A stretch of 24,796 bases of DNA, from NCBI GenBank assembly GCA_963593765.1, contig CAVBBU010000019.1, positions 1 to 24,796 of the forward strand. Direction: 5' to 3'. The notes below the pieces were generated by a model that had not been told where the DNA came from, made no database searches, and worked only from the letters and a program-made list of their open reading frames with translations. The DNA is from CAVBBU01 sp963593765 (GTDB lineage: Bacteria; Bacillota; Clostridia; Lachnospirales; Lachnospiraceae). The position numbers and the translations under genes were made by a program. Below, piece by piece: positions 9,701 to 15,565 of this stretch. Numbering within the stretch: the first letter of the stretch is position 1; the number at the start of each line of letters is the position of its first letter.

Positions 9701-11664
9701 TCGCCCACAAGCTCTATAGCATTACTACCGTTTGATACTACTCTACTATCTTCAAGTGATACCTCGTTTGCAGCTGCTGTCTTAATTATAGGCTGAGTAG
9801 CTTTCTTAACCTTAACAGTAGCCATAGCCTTAGTATTTGCCTGTATCTCCATATCAGTTGCTATAGAAAGACTAAGTAGGCTATTAGTAATAAGGCTTCT
9901 TCCGTTAGATATTTCTCTTGAGGTTGCTCCTGCCTGTGATGATATAAGACCGATTACTGGTATCTTTTCATCATCGTTATGCTCGCCATGAAGGATATAT
10001 CCCTGACGTGCCTTTATCTCCTTTACTGTATATTGATACTCAAGCTTGATAAAGGTTTCATAGGTATCATCCCTATCATTAAGCATTGCATCCTTTGCTT
10101 CGTAGCAATCATCTGTAGTTCCATCTCCCATGCAGTGGAAATGAAAGCCCTCATCTGCTAAATCCTTACATCTTTGAATCTGAGTATTCCAGCATCTTTC
10201 TAGCTCTTCATTTATAGCCTCGGCTCTGTCTATTTCCTCCTGATTGGTTACATTGCCCTCTTCGTCTGTCTCAGGCTCTGGAACTTCTGCGTAGTCAGGC
10301 TCTGGATGTCCTAAGCAGTAGGTTTTGTCATAGTGGTATTCTTTATCATCATGATGAGAAAAATGTCCATTCTCATCTGTAGTCGATAAAGGAGTAACGT
10401 TGCACTTTTTAAATCCATTCCATGTGGCAGGCTTTGGATTCATAAAGCTTTTTCCAACTGTTCCATCCGTTCCGTCACCTAGCTGATTATCGTTAAAGGC
10501 TTCGTATATTTCAAACTGTGAGTTCTCTAGGTTCTTTCCTGTTTCTGCACAATACTTTTGTAGGTCGAAGTTATAATCTGATTCAAAGGTTTCCTCATGC
10601 TCTAGGATTTTAGGTTGGTGGTATTCGTATTCAATGGGAGTTGGCGGATTAGGAGTTTTTCTCTCCCCTGCTCCGACATAAAGAAAGCCCATATTACTAG
10701 CTAGTACCAATGTTTGGCAAGCATCATTTGTATGGAAAACGCAAAGAGTTTCTGTTACCTTTGCTCTTGAATAAACACCAGGAGGACACAGAACCTGCGC
10801 ATAACCCTCCTGTGGTGGATTATCATCTAGGTTGTACCAAAAGATTAGGTTGTTCCCTGATACGCTATGATTAACACCCTTCCATGTGCTTGTATCCCAT
10901 GCAGCATTTAAAATCTCAGGATAGCCTGTGCAGTCTATGGTAATTTCCCATCTGTCTCCATTTTTAGTCCATGTATTGCCGCCTATGCTCTTTCCCTCTA
11001 GCGTAACTACTCCGCCCGCAACGCCTGCTACCATTCCATTAGGGAGATTTGTCTCTGCATAATTATCTGCAAGTGCATATGCCTCTGCTCCTATCTGATT
11101 AACTAATGCTGCATTTGTTCTTGTATGAGAAGCAGCTACTCCTACCCATTTTAAAGCCTCCTCCCAATATCCCGTTGCAGCCGCCCAGATAAGTGTTTGG
11201 ATAGCTACATATGCATTTGTATTGCCATTATATTTTTCTGCATAGTAGCTTGCTAAAAGCGACAGCCTTCTATATGCCTCATCACTATTTATATATGAAC
11301 CACCCTCTGTCGATGTATATGTAGTGATATTCGTCTGTCTTGGCTCTGCCTTAAAGCCATTACCATTTGAAAGTGCTGGCGTTATGCAAAATGAAAAGTC
11401 TGAATATCCAGCACTCCATACATAGAAGCAGCTCCTGTTATGTGCCTGATGCATAAATGGTATCGCACCGCCAGTCCACAGATTTGCTCCATGCGACCAG
11501 CTGCCTGTTGCATAGCTTACTAGCCTTGGAATATGTATGCCTCCAAAAATTGTTGTAATAGCTACGGCTATCATCAAAATCCATGACGAAATTCGCCTAG
11601 CTATATTTTTATAATAGCTTCTCCTATTTTTTTCTAAAATATGTTTGATTTTTCTCCTATCCAC
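712..11664 (-). CDS. Giant CnaB-repeat (SpaA-like) cell-wall adhesin, 3650 aa, IPKTG-anchored
   Basis: Cell-wall surface protein, probably an adhesin or fibrillar stalk. It starts at GTG 11662-11664, with GGGAAGAG 8 bases upstream. A basic N-terminus and hydrophobic segment (about 26-45) form a signal peptide. A thioester-domain-like region follows, with candidate Cys93 (SFCITP) and Gln156 (AIQTLIW). A Cys/His-rich stretch lies around 430-560, and an acidic Ser/Thr/Asn linker with repeated SNA motifs around 640-835. CnaB-like domains then carry about twelve E-box motifs (for example near residues 1045, 1720, 2072, 2565, 2690, 2937, 3078, 3183, 3281, 3374, 3478, 3570), such as GEYYIEETKAPTGY. 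Such Glu residues usually catalyse Lys-Asn isopeptide bonds. A CX2C-X19-CX2C knuckle sits at 2130-2156 and RGDV at 1337, 1994 and 2275. A heptaglycine comes before the last two domains. The C-terminus is IPKTG, a hydrophobic helix and KRRRKHFYE, a standard sortase signal. The frame is intact throughout. The ligand is unknown. Confidence 0.93.
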   Translation of the reverse strand: MDRRKIKHILEKNRRSYYKNIARRISSWILMIAVAITTIFGGIHIPRLVSYATGSWSHGANLWTGGAIPFMHQAHNRSCFYVWSAGYSDFSFCITPALSNGNGFKAEPRQTNITTYTSTEGGSYINSDEAYRRLSLLASYYAEKYNGNTNAYVAIQTLIWAAATGYWEEALKWVGVAASHTRTNAALVNQIGAEAYALADNYAETNLPNGMVAGVAGGVVTLEGKSIGGNTWTKNGDRWEITIDCTGYPEILNAAWDTSTWKGVNHSVSGNNLIFWYNLDDNPPQEGYAQVLCPPGVYSRAKVTETLCVFHTNDACQTLVLASNMGFLYVGAGERKTPNPPTPIEYEYHQPKILEHEETFESDYNFDLQKYCAETGKNLENSQFEIYEAFNDNQLGDGTDGTVGKSFMNPKPATWNGFKKCNVTPLSTTDENGHFSHHDDKEYHYDKTYCLGHPEPDYAEVPEPETDEEGNVTNQEEIDRAEAINEELERCWNTQIQRCKDLADEGFHFHCMGDGTTDDCYEAKDAMLNDRDDTYETFIKLEYQYTVKEIKARQGYILHGEHNDDEKIPVIGLISSQAGATSREISNGRSLITNSLLSLSIATDMEIQANTKAMATVKVKKATQPIIKTAAANEVSLEDSRVVSNGSNAIELVGDTDNTATTTNNNKSATVSNSVNTISSTKETVAETTTKDEAETSSDIKVDTKNTEDETNKSEEVKAANSNNNALGSSTTSNALSISASKSTNSDEDSNDSKSDNNEKVSNTSSSTTTSTSSNALYDEEGNVLDGTVADDSTSSNATNALLSEGDYVYTLIDKNYTVHNDGLDTSTASNARQARLDSMVSSISSMLQSLTSVGLPSLTSDGDDDSGDGSGYPITGLSDELPDAEMDDEPDVEPWGDTTTIGYTFHIYDRRTEGEVHINKRDLDLFKEDEDGSYAKTQGDATLEGAVYGLFAQNNITHPDGKTGIVYRAGDLVAVATTDENGDASFMAMTEVPGMTYNYDTGAIEKRTDISWTGPEITTPESTPYIENKYPKDTWIGHPLILGSYYVQELSRSEGYELSISGINLSESNRGATGTQAIAAAGTIDVSEIYRVVDEQDGSWTMFDVNYYKTENGFDIVVSGYPEGTTFDLSKIVTVTKTEQQVIGSHQKITGYQVAKGGEIKTDNNGPIYATDSDGNYIVDPDGTEVTYSWIRRNTNYLTGRSFEVKTTDSDYASWIGRADTTYAKDKANEALKTLGYKVCLDSSTDLGSPWTTITVNASTNQELVEGILNWYATNKMWNAGTVYSITAEGSSYKVKLLYDYTTSLSCVYDKVTDENPSQTGLVWVKKDVSDAITGRGDVKSHIWISYDPSNVTLKGTELGGTAIVKPDYILATGVTASLDTTDNTDSLITEKLKYKYATYVTGEYLLDTDGNRIPIIEQEYDYEDVTFGDSDYVLESLDSKTTYDAATGTYTIHFDNDIDWEDVTTKQSITIRATTTQKTTTVDGTEVNYNDYLLQYKGVGAIGFATTKELDEGSYVVKDVNLIYPGQMIIASYPNMNIADGNTKNITPLTVLERIIKQSIKVTKDVSQESYNTNNQYAAHKDPFTVLFGGYVGTGNKYVKDFKFKAYLVSDLVKNGYLTEKDSGEAAEYEDEKELGYVKGDTYDYDTLFNRERYLKEDGTPDVAAYEAKMAELDTYAVEWDTDEYDKDGDLTTLHASENSGSQLYYGTSARLPYGLYVVVEQIPEELVNKHYEIDEPKEIEVPYAPQIDSDGTVHDDTPSGEYVYWASKTPEELAAKYAIRFNEETNVIQAHNNDGDYEIYKYGLDWDVQPTTYGNETIGERYKWSSTSEDAGTVDNIYYKVDYDNDGNVIDYGVVKNGVATMAGKTRAINGKYSMALVPWSILDPVKGGIIDDEGNWGNRDPQYEADDKNKWNYVSYAMQPWENSYYSSKLRVEKVDAKTGENIIHEGALFKLYLTSRDVTGAGSTSVAGTGNVEYKTEEVTGTRTELEARGDVDNITWDSEAKTYKGTVTSPVYDESEQVFMLDNSGSEVGIFKAFSTEREVVKDDGSISKEKVGYIETYQPLGAGTYVLVEVQAPEGYQKSKPIAFEVYKDKTTYYEEGNSDKSVTALRYQYVTPVKALSKGTKCPICGATGETKGLAYDADRHGYICQTCHKYTTAEYTDVSQIVIKDSPSDLFIHKVEDGDDKIGDVNGLNSDTRVLTNANDKGDLLDFIVDGKGGSIVKQVKTDEDGKTTYEKLPNGTDETFLEYAKKNNLSLSYIISGRKEYLEARGDVENITFNTDTKEWQGRVVKTYDQWSESIVEITEAEAFSEQQDGYDTKPLYDIETGGYTGFAIRFGIKVNDAVLTLYNGLQIEKTGEHSYKGIEVSKEDGKTVKVTATPEATGQHLEILKTGTDTTPPYYNIWDTKKVDNENMNLLFVDLETADTETDENGELWILDERGNRVFLADSSTGMAYTYDDYGRMIAYEADENNDRVVTKSIVVMSGKGDGDIYVDTNGNISADQTIDDKANEHIYVNIETADDEVGLPLYYTSGNVTYKDEIWTTNGAENPHEIQRLPFGAYIIEETTVPYSDGYIQAKDMGIVLEETSREQHFFFQNDFTKTNFAKIDITGKDEIKDATMTIYTATRVDDSSEKGYHLVKGDVYTTWISGYEYDDDGNMKYEGGKPIETNKPHWVDHIPTGYYIFEETITPYNQGYVQSEALEIYVAEDGNVQTFKMEDDYTATEIVKLDADTGEVLSSDHSARLSLYKANVDGNGNPIFEERDTIPGINAQVYDSVYTTWVIKGSQDYLLTKTDKKNIRWNGTTYEGTITIPLNSDKTALSYDPATLLSEDGSPAVHSNKTELIRKTVSMPSYSEDNFLCSWDTSDGLEVALTRHTATNEYGDSYIAYNYDIHYIDNLSVELSSGNTKTNAYYYVTETGATRFHYLPVGYYVVTETYKDAGEVKKGTPEGYATAQPVLIYVDDVGRHEVLDDEALKELSNPYIERRTDANNNTETINVFKMVDIPLKIDLSKVNVTGGSEVDGATLIVWKINDDGSSEKVEEWISGSDGFNEDKTPKAHRITNIPEGKYKLEEKTTPYGFLQSVVVDFTVSDTGVIQYSEMIDEIPDGKLTIIKHDIDNLDLLLPNATFTFTNKDTGELVETLTTKADGKIVATKNVPIGWMDTSGKFNAFTYVIEEIDAPEGYMLSGSHEFQFTYVDDATSIIPYQYDAKNKQNQVIISKKILSSGDELPGASLRIDRVEVDERTKKETLTLYTEFISGEQPTYITGIPDGKYRLTETRTPEGNWVLADSIDFEIVHNTLETPTVTMYDASSIVEVDKVKGSTTSLVAGAKMQLLNEAKDTVLYEWTSSDTEGYKMYGLDAGIYWIHEVSAPKGYKIGEDIQIEVLDDATTKQVFTFANYARSSGGGGGGGDTTPEPNKSIVIVKENPDSQMVADAVYGIYTDDGTKISEGTTDVSGSVRLGYNEAGRYYYKEISAPSGYSLNPDKVYITIDEKGKLTDGSIMAVDDYAKINIIKLDSGDLTKRLKDAEFTLYTLDGTAVSKATSGEDGVACFSYIHYGEYYIEETKAPTGYKLSDEKKYITVDEHYINAELMVWTNDKDADVEIPWIPKTGDFALLLPAAGIGLLSAAAILIRKRRRKHFYE

Positions 11665-11701
11665 TCTGTTATCTCTTCCCTTCCTTTCTTAGAATATTTT
11701 T

Positions 11702-11740
11702 ATTTTTAATTTCATGATTGTTTTTCTATGAAATAAAAAT
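11702..11740 (-). promoter_or_regulatory. AT-only hairpin in the leader of the adhesin gene
   Basis: Arms at 11702-11715 and 11728-11740 pair over 13 positions with one bulged base around a 12-base loop, about 40-75 bases upstream of the adhesin GTG. On the minus strand the stem is followed by an A/T-rich stretch and the purine-rich ribosome site. It could be an mRNA stability element or an operator. The stem has almost no G-C pairs, so its folding energy would be low. Confidence 0.35.
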
Positions 11741-11848
11741 TCATTTGGATAATTTGATATTAATGCCGACATTGGCATGTCCTTTGATAAAAGCGATATT
11801 GATTAAAGCACGATGAATATGAAATTTTTGAAATTGATGCGTAATAGC

Positions 11849-11935
11849 TTGATTTGATTATTTAAGTAATAGAGTGATTGAATGGTTTAAGCACTAGTCT
11901 GATTTAATTATTTAAACACTATAGCGATTAAATTG
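11849..11935. repeat. Two degenerate direct repeats, 37 bp, 50-bp period
   Basis: Positions 11849-11885 and 11899-11935 match at about 28 of 37 positions when shifted by exactly 50 bases (core TGATTT.ATTATTTAA). A weaker third echo, ATTATTTA, appears about 50 bases further right near 11971. The repeats lie upstream of the adhesin gene and could be regulator sites or decayed duplications. AT-rich composition raises the chance of accidental similarity. Confidence 0.45.
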
Positions 11936-12195
11936 ATTTGATTTAGCGATAGATCACGTCGATTATTTATATGACTTTAGAATTTATATTTGATTTCCCG
12001 AATTTCGATTATGACTTTAAGAGCTAATTTTTTCTGATTACTTTTTCTTCGTGCCCTTAATTATAGAGAAAGTCTTATTTGAGTTCAAGCCATTACAAAA
12101 AGAAATCTCTCTTTATTTTATTAAATTTAATTTATTTAATTTTCGATTGGACAGCTAAAATCATATTTTTAATAGAACATACTTTCGTTTCGGGC

Positions 12196-12283
12196 AGGAG
12201 CATTTGCCAATGCTTCTTGCGTATATTATTTAAAATCCGTATAATAGGCATCATTGATATACGCAAATATGTTTGCTAAGGAG
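12196..12283 (+). promoter_or_regulatory. Structured leader with alternative hairpins before the ECF gene
   Basis: Hairpin I: 12196-12204 pairs with 12209-12217 (AGGAGCATT / AATGCTTCT, one G-U, TGCC loop). Hairpin II: 12217-12226 pairs perfectly with 12257-12266 (TTGCGTATAT / ATATACGCAA). A short competing hairpin, GCAAA-TATG-TTTGC at 12263-12276, overlaps the right arm of hairpin II and ends just before the AAGGAG ribosome site. Mutually exclusive pairings next to a ribosome site are typical of riboswitch or attenuator expression platforms. I do not recognise a known riboswitch class here. Confidence 0.45.
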
Positions 12284-12288
12284 ACTAC

Positions 12289-12855
12289 ATGAATACAACC
12301 ACGAAAAAATTAACCCTGTCTGCTATGTTTATCGCACTCGGAATAGTTCTTCCTATATTTACAGGTCATATACAGCTTATAGGCAATATGCTTCTTCCTA
12401 TGCATATTCCTGTTTTTCTTTGCGGTCTGATATGCGGCTGGCAATACGGACTCGTAGTCGGAGCAGTCCTTCCTATTATGCGATCTGTAATATTTGGAAT
12501 GCCACCTCTATATCCTGTTGCAATAGCCATGACATTTGAGCTCGCAACCTATGGATTTGCTGCAGGCTTTTTATATAATAATTTATCTAGGTGGCAGTGC
12601 ATAGTAGCTCTTTATCGCTGCATGATTTTGGCTATGCTTGCCGGCCGTATAGTTTGGGGCATAGCTGAAATTATTCTTCTAGGCATCACGGGCAATGTCT
12701 TCACATGGCAAGCCTTTATCGCAGGTGCATTTCTTAATGCCATACCGGGAATCATCATTCAGCTGACATTAATTCCTGCTATTATGCTAGCATTAAATAA
12801 AACAGGATTAGTCAAATTCAAAAAGGCAAATGCAGGTAAGGTTGCTGCCTTTTAA
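12289..12855 (+). CDS. ECF transporter S component (substrate-binding membrane subunit)
   Basis: A 188-residue, strongly hydrophobic protein with about five to six membrane segments. It has the layout of energy-coupling-factor S components: a short N-terminal TKKLTLSAMFIALG segment, then IQLIGNMLLPMHIPVFLCG and GWQYGLVVGAVLPIMRS, where the proline-rich loop and small-residue helix resemble folate/vitamin-type S subunits. S components bind a vitamin or precursor and dock onto a shared EcfT-EcfA module, which is not in this window. The ATG follows AAGGAG at 12278-12283 with good spacing. A kinase gene follows after 12 bases. The substrate cannot be read from the sequence; the kinase partner hints at a compound trapped by phosphorylation, which is inference. 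Confidence 0.82.
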   Translation: MNTTTKKLTLSAMFIALGIVLPIFTGHIQLIGNMLLPMHIPVFLCGLICGWQYGLVVGAVLPIMRSVIFGMPPLYPVAIAMTFELATYGFAAGFLYNNLSRWQCIVALYRCMILAMLAGRIVWGIAEIILLGITGNVFTWQAFIAGAFLNAIPGIIIQLTLIPAIMLALNKTGLVKFKKANAGKVAAF

Positions 12856-12867
12856 TCAAATAATTTT

Positions 12868-13440
12868 ATGAAAATACCAGATAAGCTAACAAATTTAATA
12901 GATGAAAAAATATCGCAGCGACCTTTTATTATGGCAATAGATGGTCGCTGTGCTTCTGGTAAAACCACCCTCGCTAATGAACTAAAAAACATTTATCATT
13001 TTAATGTAGTACATATGGATGATTTTTACTTGCCATTTAATAAAAGAACAAAAGCTACCGAAGTCCTTCCCGGTGGGCACATTGACTATACAAGGCTTCT
13101 TGATGAAATTCTAATTCCATTTAATAAAGGTGAAAATGCTACCTATATTCCATATGACTGCCACAATGATATGTACCTTGATCCGATTTTTCTTGATTGT
13201 AATAATGGAATTATAATCGAAGGCTCTTATAGTCTTTATTCTAGCCTTAGAAGCTTTTATTCTATAAAGGCTTTCTTAGATATATCAAAAGAGCTGCAGC
13301 ACATACGGCTTGCAGCTCGAAACAAAAATACTCTTCAAAATTTTATAACTACATGGATTCCAAAGGAAGAATATTATTTTGAAAAATGCGATGTAAAAAA
13401 TGCCTGCGATATAATTATTCCTGCTAACCTTCTATCCTAG
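12868..13440 (+). CDS. Uridine-kinase-like P-loop nucleoside/vitamin kinase
   Basis: A 190-residue cytosolic protein with Walker A AIDGRCASGKTT at about residues 23-34, followed by MDDFYLP at about 50-56, the acidic substrate-site motif of the uridine kinase/phosphoribulokinase superfamily. IIIEGSYSLY near the middle resembles that family's Walker-B-like EG motif. It therefore probably transfers the ATP gamma-phosphate to a small hydroxylated molecule such as a nucleoside or vitamin. It lies 12 bases after the ECF gene with no clear ribosome site of its own (the preceding bases are AT-rich), so it probably depends on translational coupling. Its stop at 13438-13440 directly abuts the stop of the convergent ProX-type gene. 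The exact substrate is unknown. Confidence 0.8.
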   Translation: MKIPDKLTNLIDEKISQRPFIMAIDGRCASGKTTLANELKNIYHFNVVHMDDFYLPFNKRTKATEVLPGGHIDYTRLLDEILIPFNKGENATYIPYDCHNDMYLDPIFLDCNNGIIIEGSYSLYSSLRSFYSIKAFLDISKELQHIRLAARNKNTLQNFITTWIPKEEYYFEKCDVKNACDIIIPANLLS

Positions 13441-13947
13441 CTACTTGCTTACATCTTCCCTTTCACAAAGCTTTGCAACATGCACCTCGTTTCCATGCTC
13501 CTTTATAAGGCTAATCAAATCATCCGTCTTAATCCAAACTGTCGCAGTATTTTCATTAGGATGTATGCCTAGCTTGTTGCCGTCAAATTCATCATCTATA
13601 TAAAAGATTACTCTATGCTCTGGATCATTTAAAAGTCCAAATGGTGATACAGAACCCGGTGCTATCTTTAGATATTCCATAAGCTCATCGCTAGATCCAA
13701 AGGATAGATTCCTAAGTCCCTCCTGTCTTCTAAATGCCTTAAGGTCTACCCTCTTATCTCCTCTAACTGTTATAAGATAATAATGCTGCTTCTTATCATC
13801 TCTTACAAATAGATTTTTGGCATCCCACTCTGGATATAAAAGCTCTACTCCGCCAAACTCTCCCATATGAAATACAGCCTCATGCTCTGTTACCTCATAT
13901 GATACATTGTGTGCCTTTAGGTAATCATATACTTCTTGCTTATTCAT
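13441..13947 (-). CDS. ProX/PrdX-type prolyl-tRNA deacylase (YbaK-like domain)
   Basis: A 168-residue stand-alone relative of the prolyl-tRNA synthetase editing domain. Members of this family (PrdX, ProXp-ala) hydrolyse mischarged Ala-tRNA(Pro) in the cytosol. Recognisable family features are the conserved Lys in AKNLFVRDDKKQHYYLI (about 43-59), RVDLKAFRR, LSFGSSDELMEYL, and the loop GSVSPFGLLND at about 98-108, with GNKLGIHPNENTATVWI near the C-terminus. Length is normal for the family. The ATG is preceded by TTAGGAGACTAAA on the minus strand. It is convergent with the kinase gene, with no base between the two stop codons and no terminator. Confidence 0.88.
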   Translation of the reverse strand: MNKQEVYDYLKAHNVSYEVTEHEAVFHMGEFGGVELLYPEWDAKNLFVRDDKKQHYYLITVRGDKRVDLKAFRRQEGLRNLSFGSSDELMEYLKIAPGSVSPFGLLNDPEHRVIFYIDDEFDGNKLGIHPNENTATVWIKTDDLISLIKEHGNEVHVAKLCEREDVSK

Positions 13948-14076
13948 TTTAGTCTCCTAATATTTTGATTATTACTTTTTTATGCCTGCGAGATACCTGC
14001 ATATATTGGTTTTATGCAAATTGATATTTTACTGATAGCATTTATTAGTGATGTTATTGTTAATTTCTAGTCACCA

Positions 14077-14658
14077 TTATTCCTTACAAAATAATTTGTC
14101 ATATTCCTTCACTGCTGCATCATCCGGATAATAAACTGACGGATCAGAATAAACTCCTCTAAGCTCTTTTATTTTATTCTCATCAAATACCTTAAGCATA
14201 AAAAATGGACTCTGCTCATTTTTTTCTAGGCCCTTATAATATATACCATAATTTGATGCACTCTCAAAGCCAAATTGACTATAATAAAATGGATTGCCTG
14301 ATAAAACTACGCAAGGATAGTTTAGAGCCCTCGCCTTATCTAAGGTATATTCTATAAGTTTTTTCCCATAGCCCTTAGCTTGAAATTTTGGAAGCACGCC
14401 AACAGGTCCAAGAAGAAGTATCTTTTTATCCTTACCGTCATCTGCTTTTATATCTGACAGCATGTAAGCTATCGCAGCAACTATACTTTTATTCTCCTCA
14501 CAGACATACTCAAGCTCGGGCACAAAATCCTTATCCTGCCTCATATTATGGAGCACATAATGCTCTATAGCACCCTCTCTATATACATTCCAAAACGCCT
14601 CTCGGATAACGCTTTCTACCTCGTGATAATCTGCCTCCGTAGGTTTTCTTATAGTCAT
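14077..14658 (-). CDS. GNAT family N-acetyltransferase (YhbS-like)
   Basis: A 193-residue acetyl-CoA-dependent acyltransferase. The acetyl-CoA pyrophosphate loop QAKGYG (about 93-98) follows the strand LLGPVGVLPKF, and GNPFYYSQFGFESAS (about 121-135) is the typical YhbS-type motif after the donor site. The substrate is unknown and may be a small molecule, peptide or protein amine. It begins 12 bases after the stop of the alpha/beta hydrolase on the same strand, with an AAAGAGGAAAAAT ribosome site, so the two are probably co-transcribed. Confidence 0.86.
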   Translation of the reverse strand: MTIRKPTEADYHEVESVIREAFWNVYREGAIEHYVLHNMRQDKDFVPELEYVCEENKSIVAAIAYMLSDIKADDGKDKKILLLGPVGVLPKFQAKGYGKKLIEYTLDKARALNYPCVVLSGNPFYYSQFGFESASNYGIYYKGLEKNEQSPFFMLKVFDENKIKELRGVYSDPSVYYPDDAAVKEYDKLFCKE

Positions 14659-14670
14659 TATTTTTCCTCT

Positions 14671-15432
14671 TTATTTCTCAAAATAGTCAAGGCATCTTTT
14701 TTTATAATCCTCTGCCTCATCATATACCCCATGTCCATATCCCTCGCCATACAGGTATATATCACAGCCAAGCTTATCTGCTATCTCCTCAGATCCCTTT
14801 GCTGTTACTATCTTATCTTCCTTTGCTCCAAGCACAAGCACTGGGCATTTTATTTCATTTAATCTGTCATATACGTTAAACGCAAGGCAGGCATTTGCAA
14901 GAATTATAAACCTTTCATATTCCTTATCTGTTATTCCAAGATTAGATGATACAATTACATCTCTATAGGCAGATATAGTTTTTTCTGAATAGACATTATC
15001 TACAAAGCTTTCTATAAGACCAAGCTCATCCTTTTTTCTTGCAAGCTCTATCCAAATGCTTCCTATGTCCGTAAGTGTCTTATTAGGTCTTGCTAATGTT
15101 GAGCCAAGTATCAGCTTCTTAACTAGCTTAGGATAATCCATAGCTATATACTGTGCTATCATACCACCCTGCGATACACCAAATATATATGCATCAGCTA
15201 TGCCAAGCTCCTTCATTGCCTTTGCAGTATCATCTGCCATATCCTTTATGGAATATCCTGCATGGATATCCTCTTTTCTATCAAAAACATATACTGTATA
15301 ATCTTCTGTAAAAATTTTATAAGCATCCTTTATCGCATCTGCCAGCCCCATAATGCTATGAATAGATAGACCTGGGATAATGACAAAATTTTTATTTCCG
15401 TTTCCGAATTTTATATACTTAAGTTCCGACAT
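14671..15432 (-). CDS. Alpha/beta hydrolase
   Basis: A 253-residue soluble hydrolase of the alpha/beta fold. The nucleophile elbow GVSQGG places Ser87, LGAKEDKIV gives the acidic residue D206, and GYGHGVYDEA gives His234, completing the Ser-Asp-His triad. The oxyanion region is around IIPGLSIHS (18-26). The family includes esterases, peptidases and lactonases, and no specific substrate can be assigned. There is no signal peptide, so it is cytosolic. It starts upstream of the GNAT gene with a 12-base gap. The ribosome site is GGGGAG about 12 bases upstream of the ATG, rather distant. Confidence 0.88.
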   Translation of the reverse strand: MSELKYIKFGNGNKNFVIIPGLSIHSIMGLADAIKDAYKIFTEDYTVYVFDRKEDIHAGYSIKDMADDTAKAMKELGIADAYIFGVSQGGMIAQYIAMDYPKLVKKLILGSTLARPNKTLTDIGSIWIELARKKDELGLIESFVDNVYSEKTISAYRDVIVSSNLGITDKEYERFIILANACLAFNVYDRLNEIKCPVLVLGAKEDKIVTAKGSEEIADKLGCDIYLYGEGYGHGVYDEAEDYKKRCLDYFEK

Positions 15433-15565
15433 ATGTTCACTCTACTCCCCATAATATTTGTGCATGCTATTTGCTGCCATTTTATAAATATTTCCTTGTA
15501 ATATTTTTGATAAGCCTTCTAATTCCACCTATCAATTCAACATTCCTTTTCATTACCTGTGATAC

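Larger units (their letters stand above)
11665..12288. other. Long AT-rich divergent intergenic region
   Basis: About 620 bases separate the adhesin gene (leftward) from the ECF gene (rightward). No credible coding sequence is visible; the only longer open frame here needs a TTG start and has no ribosome site. The middle is dominated by recurrent GATT/TTAA words and contains a 50-bp-period degenerate repeat. The right end holds a structured leader for the ECF gene. A possible plus-strand promoter is TTGGAC, 17 bases, TAATAG around 12148-12176; its -10 element is weak. Confidence 0.7.

Noticed and set aside
1622..10161. Many plus-strand open frames of 60-140 codons opposite the adhesin gene
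   Set aside because: They are antisense shadows of one continuous 3650-codon frame with recognisable domains. They lack ribosome sites, and their products look like reverse-complement composition artefacts rich in Ser, Leu, Tyr and Cys.
12079..12279. A 66-codon plus-strand frame before the ECF gene
   Set aside because: It needs a TTG start, has no ribosome site, and runs through the paired hairpins of the leader.
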